NCBI GenBank assembly: GCA_944320305.1
Contig: CALUGW010000020.1
Location: forward strand, 1 to 44,040
Length of the DNA stretch: 44,040 nucleotides
Source of the DNA: an uncultured Prevotella sp.
GTDB lineage: Bacteria > Bacteroidota > Bacteroidia > Bacteroidales > Bacteroidaceae
Reading direction: 5' to 3'
In this document: positions 31,181-40,708 of the stretch, piece after piece
How the letters are laid out: each line of letters starts with the position of its first letter
Position numbering within the stretch: the stretch's first letter is position 1
The notes under the pieces: model-generated
Told to the model about the DNA's origin: nothing
Database searches by the model: none
What the model saw: only the letters and a program-made list of their open reading frames with translations
Translations under genes and position numbers: made by a program

Positions 31181-31951
31181 TCAAGAGCCGCTGGGTTGGT
31201 TAAGCAAATGAAAGAAGTCGCCAATCACGTTCAGCATATCGGCTGGCAGCATCTCAAAGACCTTATCGCTTATCTCTTCCGGAACATCCCACATCGCTTC
31301 TGCAAGTGAGCCGACAATCGCCCCTATTGTGTCACTATCACCTCCATAGGAAATAGCATTGCGGATGGCATCCTCAAAGCTATATGAAACAAGGATTGCG
31401 TGCAAGCAGAGCGGAACCGTTCCCTGGCAAGTCTCATCGAATTTCCCTGTCGGCTGCACCTGAACAAAATCGGGATAGTATTTTTGCATTGCAATCCTGA
31501 ACTTCCGCAAATCATGGGTAGTGCGCAAAATATAGATACCGTGAGCGACCGCCACGGCACCTTTGATGCCCTCCGGGTGATTATGGGAGATTACGGCGGT
31601 GAGTTCCGCTTGCTTCTTTATCTCTTTCAAATCATCGAAAGCATAAGCCACAGGCGCAACCCTCATGGCTGCACCGTTGCCGAAGCTGTTATACGGCTGT
31701 GGATTGTCTGACGCAACCCAACGGGCAAAGGATGCTCCATATCCACCCATCGGATGCGGATATTTCCTGCACCACTCCAAAACGCTATCACGATAGCTTT
31801 TGCCTTTCAAGATAGCATCAGCAATGGCAATCGTGCAGATAGTATCATCTGTGAAATTGCTCTCTTTTGTGAAAAGCTCAAACTTATAGTCTGATGTGTT
31901 GTTGAACTCAAAGCGTGAGCCGACAATATCTCCAATTATCGCACCTATCAT
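31181..31951 (-). CDS. ADP-ribosylglycohydrolase family protein
   Basis: The 256-residue protein of the DraG/ARH family hydrolyses ADP-ribose linkages using two metal ions (Mg or Mn). The metal-site motifs are intact: MIGAIIGDIVGSRFE at the N-terminus, FTDDT (Thr34, Asp35, Asp36), GNGAAMR, and GGDSDTIGAIVGSLAEA near the C-terminus. This is the short prokaryotic form, also seen in phage defence, nucleotide salvage and toxin-antitoxin settings. There is no ADP-ribosyltransferase gene beside it, so the substrate is open. It has its own promoter and lies next to two broken genes that look like mobile-element remains. Confidence 0.9.
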   Translation of the reverse strand: MIGAIIGDIVGSRFEFNNTSDYKFELFTKESNFTDDTICTIAIADAILKGKSYRDSVLEWCRKYPHPMGGYGASFARWVASDNPQPYNSFGNGAAMRVAPVAYAFDDLKEIKKQAELTAVISHNHPEGIKGAVAVAHGIYILRTTHDLRKFRIAMQKYYPDFVQVQPTGKFDETCQGTVPLCLHAILVSYSFEDAIRNAISYGGDSDTIGAIVGSLAEAMWDVPEEISDKVFEMLPADMLNVIGDFFHLLNQPSGS

Positions 31952-31976
31952 ATCTTGTTTTTTAATTTCCCAGTTG

Positions 31977-31984
31977 CAAAGTTA
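31977..31984 (-). promoter_or_regulatory. ADP-ribosylglycohydrolase promoter, -7 box
   Basis: The minus strand reads TAACTTTG followed by C, 26 bp before the ATG at 31951. Confidence 0.65.
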
Positions 31985-31990
31985 CTTGTT

Positions 31991-32327
31991 TTAATCCGGT
32001 TTCCCCTGCACGGAGCACGACATGAACAGAGCGAGAAAGACCGCCACGGCTGCGACAAGGGCGATGGCCGCCGTTATGCCCCATTTTCAGTCAACAGGGT
32101 TGCGCAGGCGCGGGTTGGGCGCGAGATATTCCCTGCCATATGGGCTTATGCGGGTGTCAACAAGCCAGTGGCCTGACGCCCACGCGCACCGGGCAAGCCC
32201 CTTGACGCTCCAGCGAGGCGGCGCACGCAGGAATAACGTGGCGCGGGTAGTCGCCAGGACAGCCGAGACCGCCGCCGAGTAGCCGCAGCACCTCTTTCTC
32301 GCTCCGTGTAAGCCTTATCCGCTCCAT
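31991..32327 (-). pseudogene. Broken small membrane protein with winged-helix-like N-terminus
   Basis: The frame starts MERIRLTRSEKEVLRLLGGG and reads correctly to CAASLERQG. Here a run of four G (32198-32201 on the plus strand as CCCC) shifts the frame by one base. In the corrected frame it continues LARCAWASGHWLVDTRISPY, NPRLRNPVD, then a TGA stop at 32087-32089. It would continue KWGITAAIALVAAVAVFLAL (a transmembrane helix) to TAA at 31991-31993. Reading across both lesions restores about 110 residues with an HTH-like start and one membrane span, the plan of small proteins carried by Bacteroidetes mobile elements. TAATTTTG just before the ATG looks like its old promoter. Confidence 0.6.
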
Positions 32328-32337
32328 GCCTGCAAAA

Positions 32338-32642
32338 TTACTTATTTTTCCGCGATTTACGGTATAATTTGTGCTTTGATATGACACAGGAACAAGTCGC
32401 CTTTGGGTGCGCCTCGTCGATGTTGGCAGCCCACAGGGCTTCAAGACGGCAACCGACCTCGGAAGCCGAAAACATCTCGTATATGGCCGCGAGCGAGCCA
32501 AAGTAAAACTCCGTACCGCCACCCTCTTTGGATTTGTCTGCTCGTCTTTAAGTTCGCGGTAACGTTTGAGGGTCTTGGCATTCTTATAATCCAACACACC
32601 GTCATTATCCCAGTTGGGAGTAAATTCAAAATTCTGTTCCAT
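32338..32642 (-). pseudogene. Frameshifted small gene of unknown family
   Basis: The first 35 residues (MEQNFEFTPNWDNDGVLDYK ... TLKRYRELKDEQ) look like real coding sequence. Beyond this point that frame turns into Arg-rich nonsense, while another frame gives a sensible continuation: KEGGGTEFYFGSLAAIYEMF, then GCRLEALWAANIDEAHPK, to a TAA at 32338-32340. The two parts together would make about 100 residues. I interpret it as a gene broken by a frameshift or by an internal deletion joining two genes. Family not recognised. Confidence 0.5.
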
Positions 32643-32789
32643 TGTTGTTGTGGATTTTCCATCAATCGTTCAGAACGAATTTTTCCGTTTTGGCATCATG
32701 TACCAACACTCTCAGCCTGCCTACGCGCTCCTGCCGACATCTTGTCTTAGTTCAAAATACGCAACTAAAAAACGGCCCCGCAGTCACTG
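32643..32789. other. Intergenic stretch, nothing recognised
   Basis: The short reading frames here have no family pattern. It leads into the 22-bp repeat locus 3. The sequence TCAAAATACGCAACTAAAA resembles text that also stands beside other repeat loci (ATATGCAACTAAAA at 3421). Confidence 0.4.
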
Positions 32790-32905
32790 TTTTGCGGCAC
32801 GGGGCAAGCCATCTTGCGAAACAGGCTCTTTCGCAGTTCCAAACAACCCGTTTCGCAATGCAAAAAGGCCTGTTTCGCAAAGCCAAACGACCCTCTTTGT
32901 AACTC
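32790..32905. repeat. 22-bp periodic repeat, locus 3
   Basis: The core TTGC/TCGC/TTGT stands at 32792, 32814 and then, after a 17-bp step, at 32831, 32853, 32875 and 32897, again 22 bp apart. Units such as CGTTTCGCAATGCAAAAAGG match the other loci. A five-base deletion seems to separate the first two units from the last four. Confidence 0.8.
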
Positions 32906-33102
32906 TCAGAGAGTCAGGCTGTTGCGCAAAGCGCATCCCGGCGTGCTTTTTAACTTAAAAATGTTAATGCCGAAAGGCTGCACAGAGACACTCACTCAAC
33001 CCAAAGATCGCAGCAGACTGCATTGCACACTCTTTACTGTTGCAGTCATGCACTTCTTGACGGGAGATACCAAAACGGACTGTTTGTGCCTGCTAAAAAC
33101 AT

Positions 33103-33141
33103 AAAAAGGAGAATGCGCAGGCAACGCACATTCTCCTTTTT
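33103..33141. terminator. Terminator of the ATP synthase operon
   Basis: A 13-bp inverted repeat AAAAAGGAGAATG / CATTCTCCTTTTT has a short GC-rich centre. It lies about 90 bp past the atpG stop and has T-rich flanks on both strands. Confidence 0.75.
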
Positions 33142-33231
33142 CTTGAAAAAATCGCATTTCGAAATTTCAAATCGCACAAATCTATAGGCAGGTGGCGACA
33201 ACCGCTGCCGCCGAGACAGCACAAGCGGCAT

Positions 33232-34200
33232 TTAATTGTTCACCGTGCCGCCAACAATGTCCAACAGTTCATTGGTGATGGCCTGCTGGCGACCCTTGTT
33301 GTACTGCAGATTCAAATCGCGCAGCAGCTCGTCGGCATTGTCTGTCGCAGTCTGCATCGCCACCATACGTGCCGCATGCTCACTGGCGTTGCTGTCAAGC
33401 AGGGCTGTATAAAGCATGAGATGCAGCATCTTCGGAATCAGCTCCGTGAGCACAGTCTCCATGTCCGGCTCGACAATAAAGTTATCATTGAGCGGCTTTA
33501 CAAACTCCGCATGAGATTCGCTTGGAATGTCGCCACGCTTGCGAAGATACTCCTGCGCCTCGCGCGTAACCGTGTTTGAGGTCAAATCACGCACATGGTC
33601 GCGGCTAAGCTCCGTCGTCAAGTCTATTGGCAAATATGTTTTCCGCGTAAGAATCTGTGAGCCTGCGCTCTTGAAGTGGTGATAAACAAGCTCAACCCTG
33701 TCGATGTCACCACTTATGAACTTTTGTCCCAACCCGACTGAAAGATCAATACATTCCTTGACATTGGTTTTTTCTGCCATATGGACAAAATCACCAGCTG
33801 TCTTAAGCCCCAAAGCAGCAGCTTTCTCTGCGACTTTCCGCCCGATCGGATAAATCACGACGTTGTCTTTGCCCAAATATGCATACTCATTGACGATATT
33901 CTGCATCAACTTGATGACATTGGCATTGAAGCCGCCACAAAGACTGCTGTTAGAGGAATAAACAACCAACGCCACCCGCTTGACATCGCGCTCGGCACTG
34001 TAAACATTTGTGGCATCAACCTCCGATGCCAAGAATGTTTTCAGGATATGCTCCAGAAGTGTCTCATAAGGAAGCATATTCTCTATCATCACCTGCGCGT
34101 GATGCAACTTTGACGATGCAACCATCTTCATCGCACTCGTAATCTTACGAGTGCTGTTGACAGACGCAATACGGGTCTTTATCTCTTTCAGTGACGGCAT
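33232..34200 (-). CDS. atpG: ATP synthase F1 gamma subunit
   Basis: The 322-residue central rotor shaft has the N-terminal coiled-coil helix MPSLKEIKTRIASVNSTRKI..SAMKMVASSKLHHAQ. The C-terminal helix (EHAARMVAMQTATDNADELL ... NKGRQQAITNELLDIVGG) is the most conserved part of the family. It is longer than E. coli gamma (287); the extra residues are in the middle domain (around 195-250), as in other Bacteroidetes. Last gene of the atp operon, three bases after the atpA stop. Confidence 0.96.
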   Translation of the reverse strand: MPSLKEIKTRIASVNSTRKITSAMKMVASSKLHHAQVMIENMLPYETLLEHILKTFLASEVDATNVYSAERDVKRVALVVYSSNSSLCGGFNANVIKLMQNIVNEYAYLGKDNVVIYPIGRKVAEKAAALGLKTAGDFVHMAEKTNVKECIDLSVGLGQKFISGDIDRVELVYHHFKSAGSQILTRKTYLPIDLTTELSRDHVRDLTSNTVTREAQEYLRKRGDIPSESHAEFVKPLNDNFIVEPDMETVLTELIPKMLHLMLYTALLDSNASEHAARMVAMQTATDNADELLRDLNLQYNKGRQQAITNELLDIVGGTVNN

Positions 34201-34203
34201 AGG

Positions 34204-35790
34204 CTACTGTTTATATTGTCCTGCAATATCTGCCATGACAGACTCAAGGACTGACGTCATACTGTCATCAATCTTTCCGCTGCCCAAAGCATCAATCACT
34301 TCAGGATGTGTGGTGCGCAGTTTGCTGAGGAACGAATCCTGACACTCACGCACCTTATCCACCGGAACATCATGCATCAGCCCGTGTGTGCCACAATAAA
34401 GAATTGCCACCTGCTCCCCAACCGGCATCGGACTGTATTGCGGCTGAATGAGAAGCTGGTTGTTCTTGCGCCCGCGGTCAAGCGTCATGGCTGTCACTGC
34501 ATCCATATCGCTTGAGAATTTAGAGAAGCTCTCAAGCTCACGGTACTGAGCCTGGTCAATCTTCAGCGTACCGGCAACCTTCTTCATACTCTTGATTTGT
34601 GCCGATCCACCTACACGCGACACCGAAATGCCGACATTGATCGCCGGACGGAAACCCTGGTTGAACAAATCTGTCTCCAAATAAATCTGGCCGTCCGTGA
34701 TTGAAATCACATTGGTCGGAATGTAAGCAGACACGTCGCCGGCCTGAGTCTCAATAATCGGCAATGCGGTAAGAGAGCCTCCGCCACGGACATGACCCTT
34801 CATGCATTCGGGCAAATCATTCATCCGCTCTGCCACGTCCTGCTGGTCGATAATCTTGGCAGCACGCTCCAACAGACGACTGTGCAGATAAAAGACATCA
34901 CCAGGATAAGCCTCGCGCCCTGACGGACGGCGAAGAATCAGTGAAACCTCCCGATACGCAACAGCCTGCTTCGACAAATCGTCATATACAACCAAAGCAG
35001 AATATCCGCGGTCACGGAAATACTCGCCTATGGCCGCTCCGGCAAACGGCGCGTAATACTGCATGGCTGCAGGATCAGCCGCAGTGGCTGAAACAACGAT
35101 TGTGTATGGCAACGCCCCGTGCTCTTTAAGATTCTGAACCAGAGCAGCAACTGTGGAAGCCTTCTGGCCTATGGCCACATAAATGCAATAAACCGGATTG
35201 CCAGCCTCATAAAAACTGCGCTGGTTAATAATTGTATCTATGGCAATGGCAGTTTTGCCGGTCTGGCGGTCACCAATAATAAGCTCTCGCTGTCCGCGGC
35301 CTATTGGAATCATCGAGTCTACGGCCTTAATGCCTGTCTGCAACGGCTCCTTGACCGGCTGGCGATAGATGACTCCGGGAGCCTTACGGTCGAGCGGCAT
35401 CTCAAAAGCACCGGTCAAATCAATAGCACCCTTACCGTCAATAGCCTCACCAAGGGGATTGATGACACGGCCCAGCATATTGTCGTTGACACGAATTGAA
35501 GCTATTCGCCGCGTTCTCTTGACAACCATTCCCTCTTTGATACCTGATGTGGCTCCCAAAAGCACACAACCGACGTTGTCCTCTTCAAGATTCATAACAA
35601 TGCCCATCGTGCCATTCTCGAATTCCAGAAGCTCACTGGCTTCGGCGTTCCGCAAGCCGTAGATTCGGGCCACGCCGTCACTAACCTGCAGCACAGACCC
35701 TATTTCATCAAATCGCTCACTTCCGCTGATGCCCTGGAGCTGTTCAAGCAGCACTTGGGACACTTCGCTGGGTTTTATATTATCTGACAT
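34204..35790 (-). CDS. atpA: ATP synthase F1 alpha subunit
   Basis: The 528-residue non-catalytic nucleotide-binding subunit of the alpha3beta3 hexamer has the Walker [12 protein letters not shown], the beta-barrel N-domain, [17 protein letters not shown] and the alpha signature [20 protein letters not shown] start at [20 protein letters not shown] (35790). The longer frame to 35832 adds a non-conserved [14 protein letters not shown] stretch. Upstream atpH is separated by 112 bp, the largest gap inside the operon. Confidence 0.97.
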   Translation of the reverse strand: MSDNIKPSEVSQVLLEQLQGISGSERFDEIGSVLQVSDGVARIYGLRNAEASELLEFENGTMGIVMNLEEDNVGCVLLGATSGIKEGMVVKRTRRIASIRVNDNMLGRVINPLGEAIDGKGAIDLTGAFEMPLDRKAPGVIYRQPVKEPLQTGIKAVDSMIPIGRGQRELIIGDRQTGKTAIAIDTIINQRSFYEAGNPVYCIYVAIGQKASTVAALVQNLKEHGALPYTIVVSATAADPAAMQYYAPFAGAAIGEYFRDRGYSALVVYDDLSKQAVAYREVSLILRRPSGREAYPGDVFYLHSRLLERAAKIIDQQDVAERMNDLPECMKGHVRGGGSLTALPIIETQAGDVSAYIPTNVISITDGQIYLETDLFNQGFRPAINVGISVSRVGGSAQIKSMKKVAGTLKIDQAQYRELESFSKFSSDMDAVTAMTLDRGRKNNQLLIQPQYSPMPVGEQVAILYCGTHGLMHDVPVDKVRECQDSFLSKLRTTHPEVIDALGSGKIDDSMTSVLESVMADIAGQYKQ

Positions 35791-35902
35791 ATTTTTATAC
35801 ACTTTACATAATGAAAGAATGGGGCATGGCAATCACATAATGCACATATGGAACTGCCGCCATGACAAATCAAGCGCCCACCATCCTGACATTGCATAAC
35901 AA

Positions 35903-36439
35903 TCATACTTTAAGTTGTGTGAGAATGGCCTTAAGCTGCGACTTTACACTTGCGTCCATCCGATAGGTATCATATTCAAGTATAAACCCTCCTATGATAT
36001 CGCGGTTTACTTCGGTCTCAAACTCCACTATTCCATTTGTCCTGTCTTCCACCATCTGCCTCAGTTTCTGCTCTTCAATGGGCGACACCGCAACAGCGGT
36101 AGTAAGTTTACCACGAATGATGTTCTTCTTTTTCCTATAAAGAGTTATATACGAATTAGCCATGAATTGGATTACGTTCTCACGGTCTTCCCTAAGCACA
36201 AGACTGATAAAAGCCTTTGTTAGCTCAGAGGGATTCCCGCCGACCGCAGCAACAAGGATTCTCTCCTTGTCTGTTTTAGAGATCATCGGATTGTCTATGG
36301 TAAACCTCAACTGGGGCACGGCGATATAGCTCTTGGCCAAAGCCTGCATCTCACAATACACCTTGTCTTCGATTTTCGCGTCACAACTGCCCTTAAGCAA
36401 TGCGCGCGCATATCTTACCGATATTACTCCTGTATTCAT
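35903..36439 (-). CDS. atpH: ATP synthase F1 delta subunit
   Basis: The 178-residue peripheral-stalk subunit joins the b dimer to the top of F1. ISVRYARALLKGSCDAK is the family N-terminus. The C-terminal VEFETEVNRDIIGGFILEYD is the conserved delta/OSCP signature (D-x-x-I-x-G-G). It lies three bases after atpF. Confidence 0.95.
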   Translation of the reverse strand: MNTGVISVRYARALLKGSCDAKIEDKVYCEMQALAKSYIAVPQLRFTIDNPMISKTDKERILVAAVGGNPSELTKAFISLVLREDRENVIQFMANSYITLYRKKKNIIRGKLTTAVAVSPIEEQKLRQMVEDRTNGIVEFETEVNRDIIGGFILEYDTYRMDASVKSQLKAILTQLKV

Positions 36440-36442
36440 AAC

Positions 36443-36949
36443 TTATTGTTTTTTATCCGAAGAAGAAACCTCATCCAGCAATCTGTCAATCAAGTCCATC
36501 TGCTTGCCAGAGTCTCCGAGTTCATTCCGAAGAATTTTCTCGGCCACTTTGACAGACAGTTCGGCAACCTGAGCCCGTATGTCGCTTATCGCAGCCTGCT
36601 TTTGGCTTTCTATTTCTGCCTTAGCTTCTGCTATCAAGCGATTACCCTCCTCACGTGCCTTGTCCTGCGCCTTTTCCACAATGGCGTCACGGGTGGCGGC
36701 AGCCTCTTTCAGTATTTGAGCCTGCCGTTCCCGTGCTTCTTGCAGAATGGACTCACTTTCAACTTTGATATTGGCTAATCGTTCGTTGGCTTCATGTGCT
36801 TTGCGCAGGCTTTCATCTATATAAGCCTTACGGTCATTGACCATCTTCACCACCACCGGAAATCCCCATTTCCAGAGAATCACCAGGACAATGATGAACA
36901 CAAGTGCCATCCAGAACAACAGACCAAAATCCGGTGTTATCAATGACAT
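36443..36949 (-). CDS. atpF: ATP synthase Fo b subunit
   Basis: The 168-residue protein has one N-terminal membrane helix (FGLLFWMALVFIIVLVILWKWGF) followed by a long, charged coiled coil (AYIDESLRKAHEANERLANI to SDIRAQVAELSVKVAEKILR). It forms the peripheral stalk dimer. It is a single b subunit with no b' paralogue in the operon. Confidence 0.96.
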   Translation of the reverse strand: MSLITPDFGLLFWMALVFIIVLVILWKWGFPVVVKMVNDRKAYIDESLRKAHEANERLANIKVESESILQEARERQAQILKEAAATRDAIVEKAQDKAREEGNRLIAEAKAEIESQKQAAISDIRAQVAELSVKVAEKILRNELGDSGKQMDLIDRLLDEVSSSDKKQ

Positions 36950-36994
36950 AAGCCGTTCTGATTTCTATAATGCTGAAAACAACTGCCTCACAGT

Positions 36995-37237
36995 TTATAC
37001 AAACAGCGCAAGCAGAGCTATGATAACGGCGAAGAAAGCCACACCCTCAACAAGGGCAGCCGCAATAATCATTGAAGAACGCAGGTCGCCCATTTTCTCC
37101 GGCTGGCGGGCCATGGCATCCATAGCCTGGCCACCAATCTTACCAATACCAATACCTGCACCAATTGCAGCCAAACCACCGCCAACAGCGGCACCTAATT
37201 TTGCAACAGCGTCTGCTGCCAATAACAATGATACCAT
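36995..37237 (-). CDS. atpE: ATP synthase Fo c subunit
   Basis: The 80-residue two-helix proteolipid of the rotor ring has a Gly-rich first helix (AAVGGGLAAIGAGIGIG), the polar loop MARQPEKMGDLR, and the second helix with the ion-carrying Glu64 in ALVEGVAFFAV. The Ser/Thr that follows the Glu in sodium-binding c subunits (as in Propionigenium, AES) is Gly here. I therefore expect proton coupling. Confidence 0.95.
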   Translation of the reverse strand: MVSLLLAADAVAKLGAAVGGGLAAIGAGIGIGKIGGQAMDAMARQPEKMGDLRSSMIIAAALVEGVAFFAVIIALLALFV

Positions 37238-37261
37238 AATCGTGAAAATTTAATATTGTTT

Positions 37262-38371
37262 TTAATTTTGTCTTGATTCCTTTACATTATGCCCATGCAC
37301 GTGGGCGAGAGAGATGAACACTGCGCTCAGCATGGTGAAGACCAGTGCCTGAATAAAGCAAACCAGCACTTCAAGGAGCATCATAAACACACTCATCAGC
37401 ACACTTACCACTGTCATTGACGCTCCGGCCACAGCATTAATCCCGAACATGATGAAAATGATGCACGACAGCGACAGCGCAATGGCGTGACCCGCCATCA
37501 TGTTCGCAAAAAGTCGGATCATCAGCGCCAACGGCTTTGTGAAGATGCTGAAGAACTCTATGAACGGCATCAGAGGCACCGGAACCTTGAGCCATGTCGG
37601 CACTTCCGGCCAAAAGATGTCTTTCCAATAGGCTCTCGTTCCTGTCACGTTCGTTATTACAAATGTGCAAAGAGCGAGGAAAAACGTACATGTGATATTG
37701 CCCGTCAGATTGCCGCCACCAGGCGGGAACGGCACAATACCCATAATGTTGGCAATAAAGATGAAGAAGAAACAAGTCAGCAAGTAAGGCGCGTATTTGT
37801 CAGCCTCCTTACCCAAAGACGATTTCACCACATCATTATAAATGTACATTATGAACATATTCATAAATCCGACGAATCCCTTTGGAGCCGGATCCTCCGG
37901 CTTGTGCCTCTTACACCATCGGGCAGGCACCAGCACACACACCAGAAGCAGGATTGCGTCAATGATCAGCACCATCACCGTCTTTGTCATTGAAATGTCC
38001 AAAGGACGGACCTCCGCACCGGCAATGTTCTCGCAAATCTTGTTCTCATTGGCCGCGCTTCCGGAAATATATAGCCCATAAGGCCCAGGCCGGTTGCCGT
38101 TTTCATCCTTCTCCTCTGAGAACAGGCTGCTGGAGAACACGTGCCATCCCGTCGAGCTTTTGACAATAACAGGCAGATATAATGTCACATGATGCCCGTT
38201 GACCGTCGTTATGTGCCACTCATACGAGTCTTTGATATGTCCCCACAAGATGCCCTGCAAATCAATGCCGTCCTCCGACTTGTCCGCAGGCTGCTCCTGA
38301 GCCCCAGCTGACATTCCGACGAAAAGCATTGCGATTATGCAAAGCAAGTTCTTGATAAACCGTATATTCAT
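37262..38371 (-). CDS. atpB: ATP synthase Fo a subunit with secreted N-terminal extension
   Basis: The 369-residue protein is much longer than E. coli a (271). Residues 1-24 form a signal peptide (MNIRFIKNLLCIIAMLFVGM). About 100 further residues are beta-rich and extracytoplasmic (HHVTLYLPVIVKSSTGWHVF). The canonical membrane domain then starts at about residue 128 (MTKTVMVLIIDAILLLVCVL). The proton-channel helix with the essential Arg is in LALMIRLFANMMAGHAIALS. The N-terminal extension is usual in Bacteroidetes. Its start overlaps the stop of the upstream gene (ATGA). Confidence 0.95.
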   Translation of the reverse strand: MNIRFIKNLLCIIAMLFVGMSAGAQEQPADKSEDGIDLQGILWGHIKDSYEWHITTVNGHHVTLYLPVIVKSSTGWHVFSSSLFSEEKDENGNRPGPYGLYISGSAANENKICENIAGAEVRPLDISMTKTVMVLIIDAILLLVCVLVPARWCKRHKPEDPAPKGFVGFMNMFIMYIYNDVVKSSLGKEADKYAPYLLTCFFFIFIANIMGIVPFPPGGGNLTGNITCTFFLALCTFVITNVTGTRAYWKDIFWPEVPTWLKVPVPLMPFIEFFSIFTKPLALMIRLFANMMAGHAIALSLSCIIFIMFGINAVAGASMTVVSVLMSVFMMLLEVLVCFIQALVFTMLSAVFISLAHVHGHNVKESRQN

Positions 38372-38784
38372 ACTTTTCGATTAACTTTTCTTTCAAAATG
38401 TGCGAAAAATGCACAGTCTGTTATCAAAATCGCGAAATAAAATGCCAGAAAGACCACAATAAAGTCTACCACCGAATCACGGTCTCTGTCCACAAGGCAA
38501 TATATTACCACGACCAACGCCGCACAGAGCAGCCGGAAAGCGGATGCTATCAGATAGAATCTTGACAGTGCGCCCGCCGAGACTCGCGCCGCAGCTTTCC
38601 AGGCCTCTCCGTATGCGACACTTGAAACGATTGAATAGACAGCACTGACAGCCAACGGATTAACATATCTGTCCGCATTAAACACATTGACAAGCAACAG
38701 CCCGACGAGTGTGATTCCAACTGTCACCCACAAGGAGCACTTATAATACCTGCGGCCTGTAAGCACTATCAATTCACTGTCCAT
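38368..38784 (-). CDS. Small membrane protein in the atp operon, AtpI-like position
   Basis: The 138-residue protein has four predicted membrane helices (LWVTVGITLVGLLLVNVF; VNPLAVSAVYSIVSSVAYGE; LIASAFRLLCAALVVVIYCL; VVDFIVVFLAFYFAILITDC). It occupies the place between atpC and atpB where other phyla carry atpI, whose product helps c-ring assembly. The sequence has an Arg-x-x-Arg flank (CAFFAHFERKVNRKV) but no clear AtpI motif that I can name. I infer an assembly or accessory role from position only. It is tightly packed: 4 bp from atpC and overlapping atpB. Confidence 0.75.
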   Translation of the reverse strand: MDSELIVLTGRRYYKCSLWVTVGITLVGLLLVNVFNADRYVNPLAVSAVYSIVSSVAYGEAWKAAARVSAGALSRFYLIASAFRLLCAALVVVIYCLVDRDRDSVVDFIVVFLAFYFAILITDCAFFAHFERKVNRKV

Positions 38785-38788
38785 AGCT

Positions 38789-39028
38789 TCAATTCATCTC
38801 AACACAGATGCTGATTTCATTTTTCTGCACCTCAACAAATCCTCCCATAATGGAAACTTGCGATTTCCCCTCAGACGTCACGTATTCGATGACGCCCGGC
38901 TGCAAAGATGATATTATCGGCGCATGGTCTTTCAGTATCTCAAAGTCGCCTTTTGTTCCCGGCACGAGAACACTTGTGACCTCACCTTTGAATACCACCT
39001 TTTCGGGAGATATTATCTGCAATCTCAT
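38789..39028 (-). CDS. atpC: ATP synthase F1 epsilon subunit, short form
   Basis: The 79-residue protein matches the N-terminal beta-sandwich of epsilon (MRLQIISPEKVVFKGEVTSV ... PGTKGDFEILKDHAPIISSL ... GFVEVQKNEISI). It ends there, without the C-terminal pair of helices (about 50 residues) that gives epsilon its inhibitory role in E. coli. The short form is usual in Bacteroidetes. Downstream sequence is the next gene, so this is not a recent truncation. Confidence 0.93.
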   Translation of the reverse strand: MRLQIISPEKVVFKGEVTSVLVPGTKGDFEILKDHAPIISSLQPGVIEYVTSEGKSQVSIMGGFVEVQKNEISICVEMN

Positions 39029-39042
39029 GCTTTTCGATGCCT

Positions 39043-40590
<1,548 letters not shown>

Positions 40591-40617
40591 TTATTGGTTC
40601 AGCTTTCAACAGTGATG

Positions 40618-40625
40618 CAAAGATA
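40618..40625 (-). promoter_or_regulatory. atp operon promoter, -7 box
   Basis: The minus strand reads TATCTTTG followed by CATC, a perfect TAnnTTTG match 45 bp before the atpD ATG. Confidence 0.75.
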
Positions 40626-40708
40626 GCAATTAAAAAACTAAACTCTGCAACCTTTTCGGGTTTTCTGCATTAATATATCTAAAAAAATTCAGTTAAATAA
40701 CATTATCT

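Noticed and set aside
36995-37237. Sodium-coupled ATP synthase, suggested by the nearby Na+/H+ antiporter
   Set aside because: The c subunit lacks the Ser/Thr after the ion-binding Glu64 that marks sodium-type rings. Neighbourhood to nhaD alone is not evidence.
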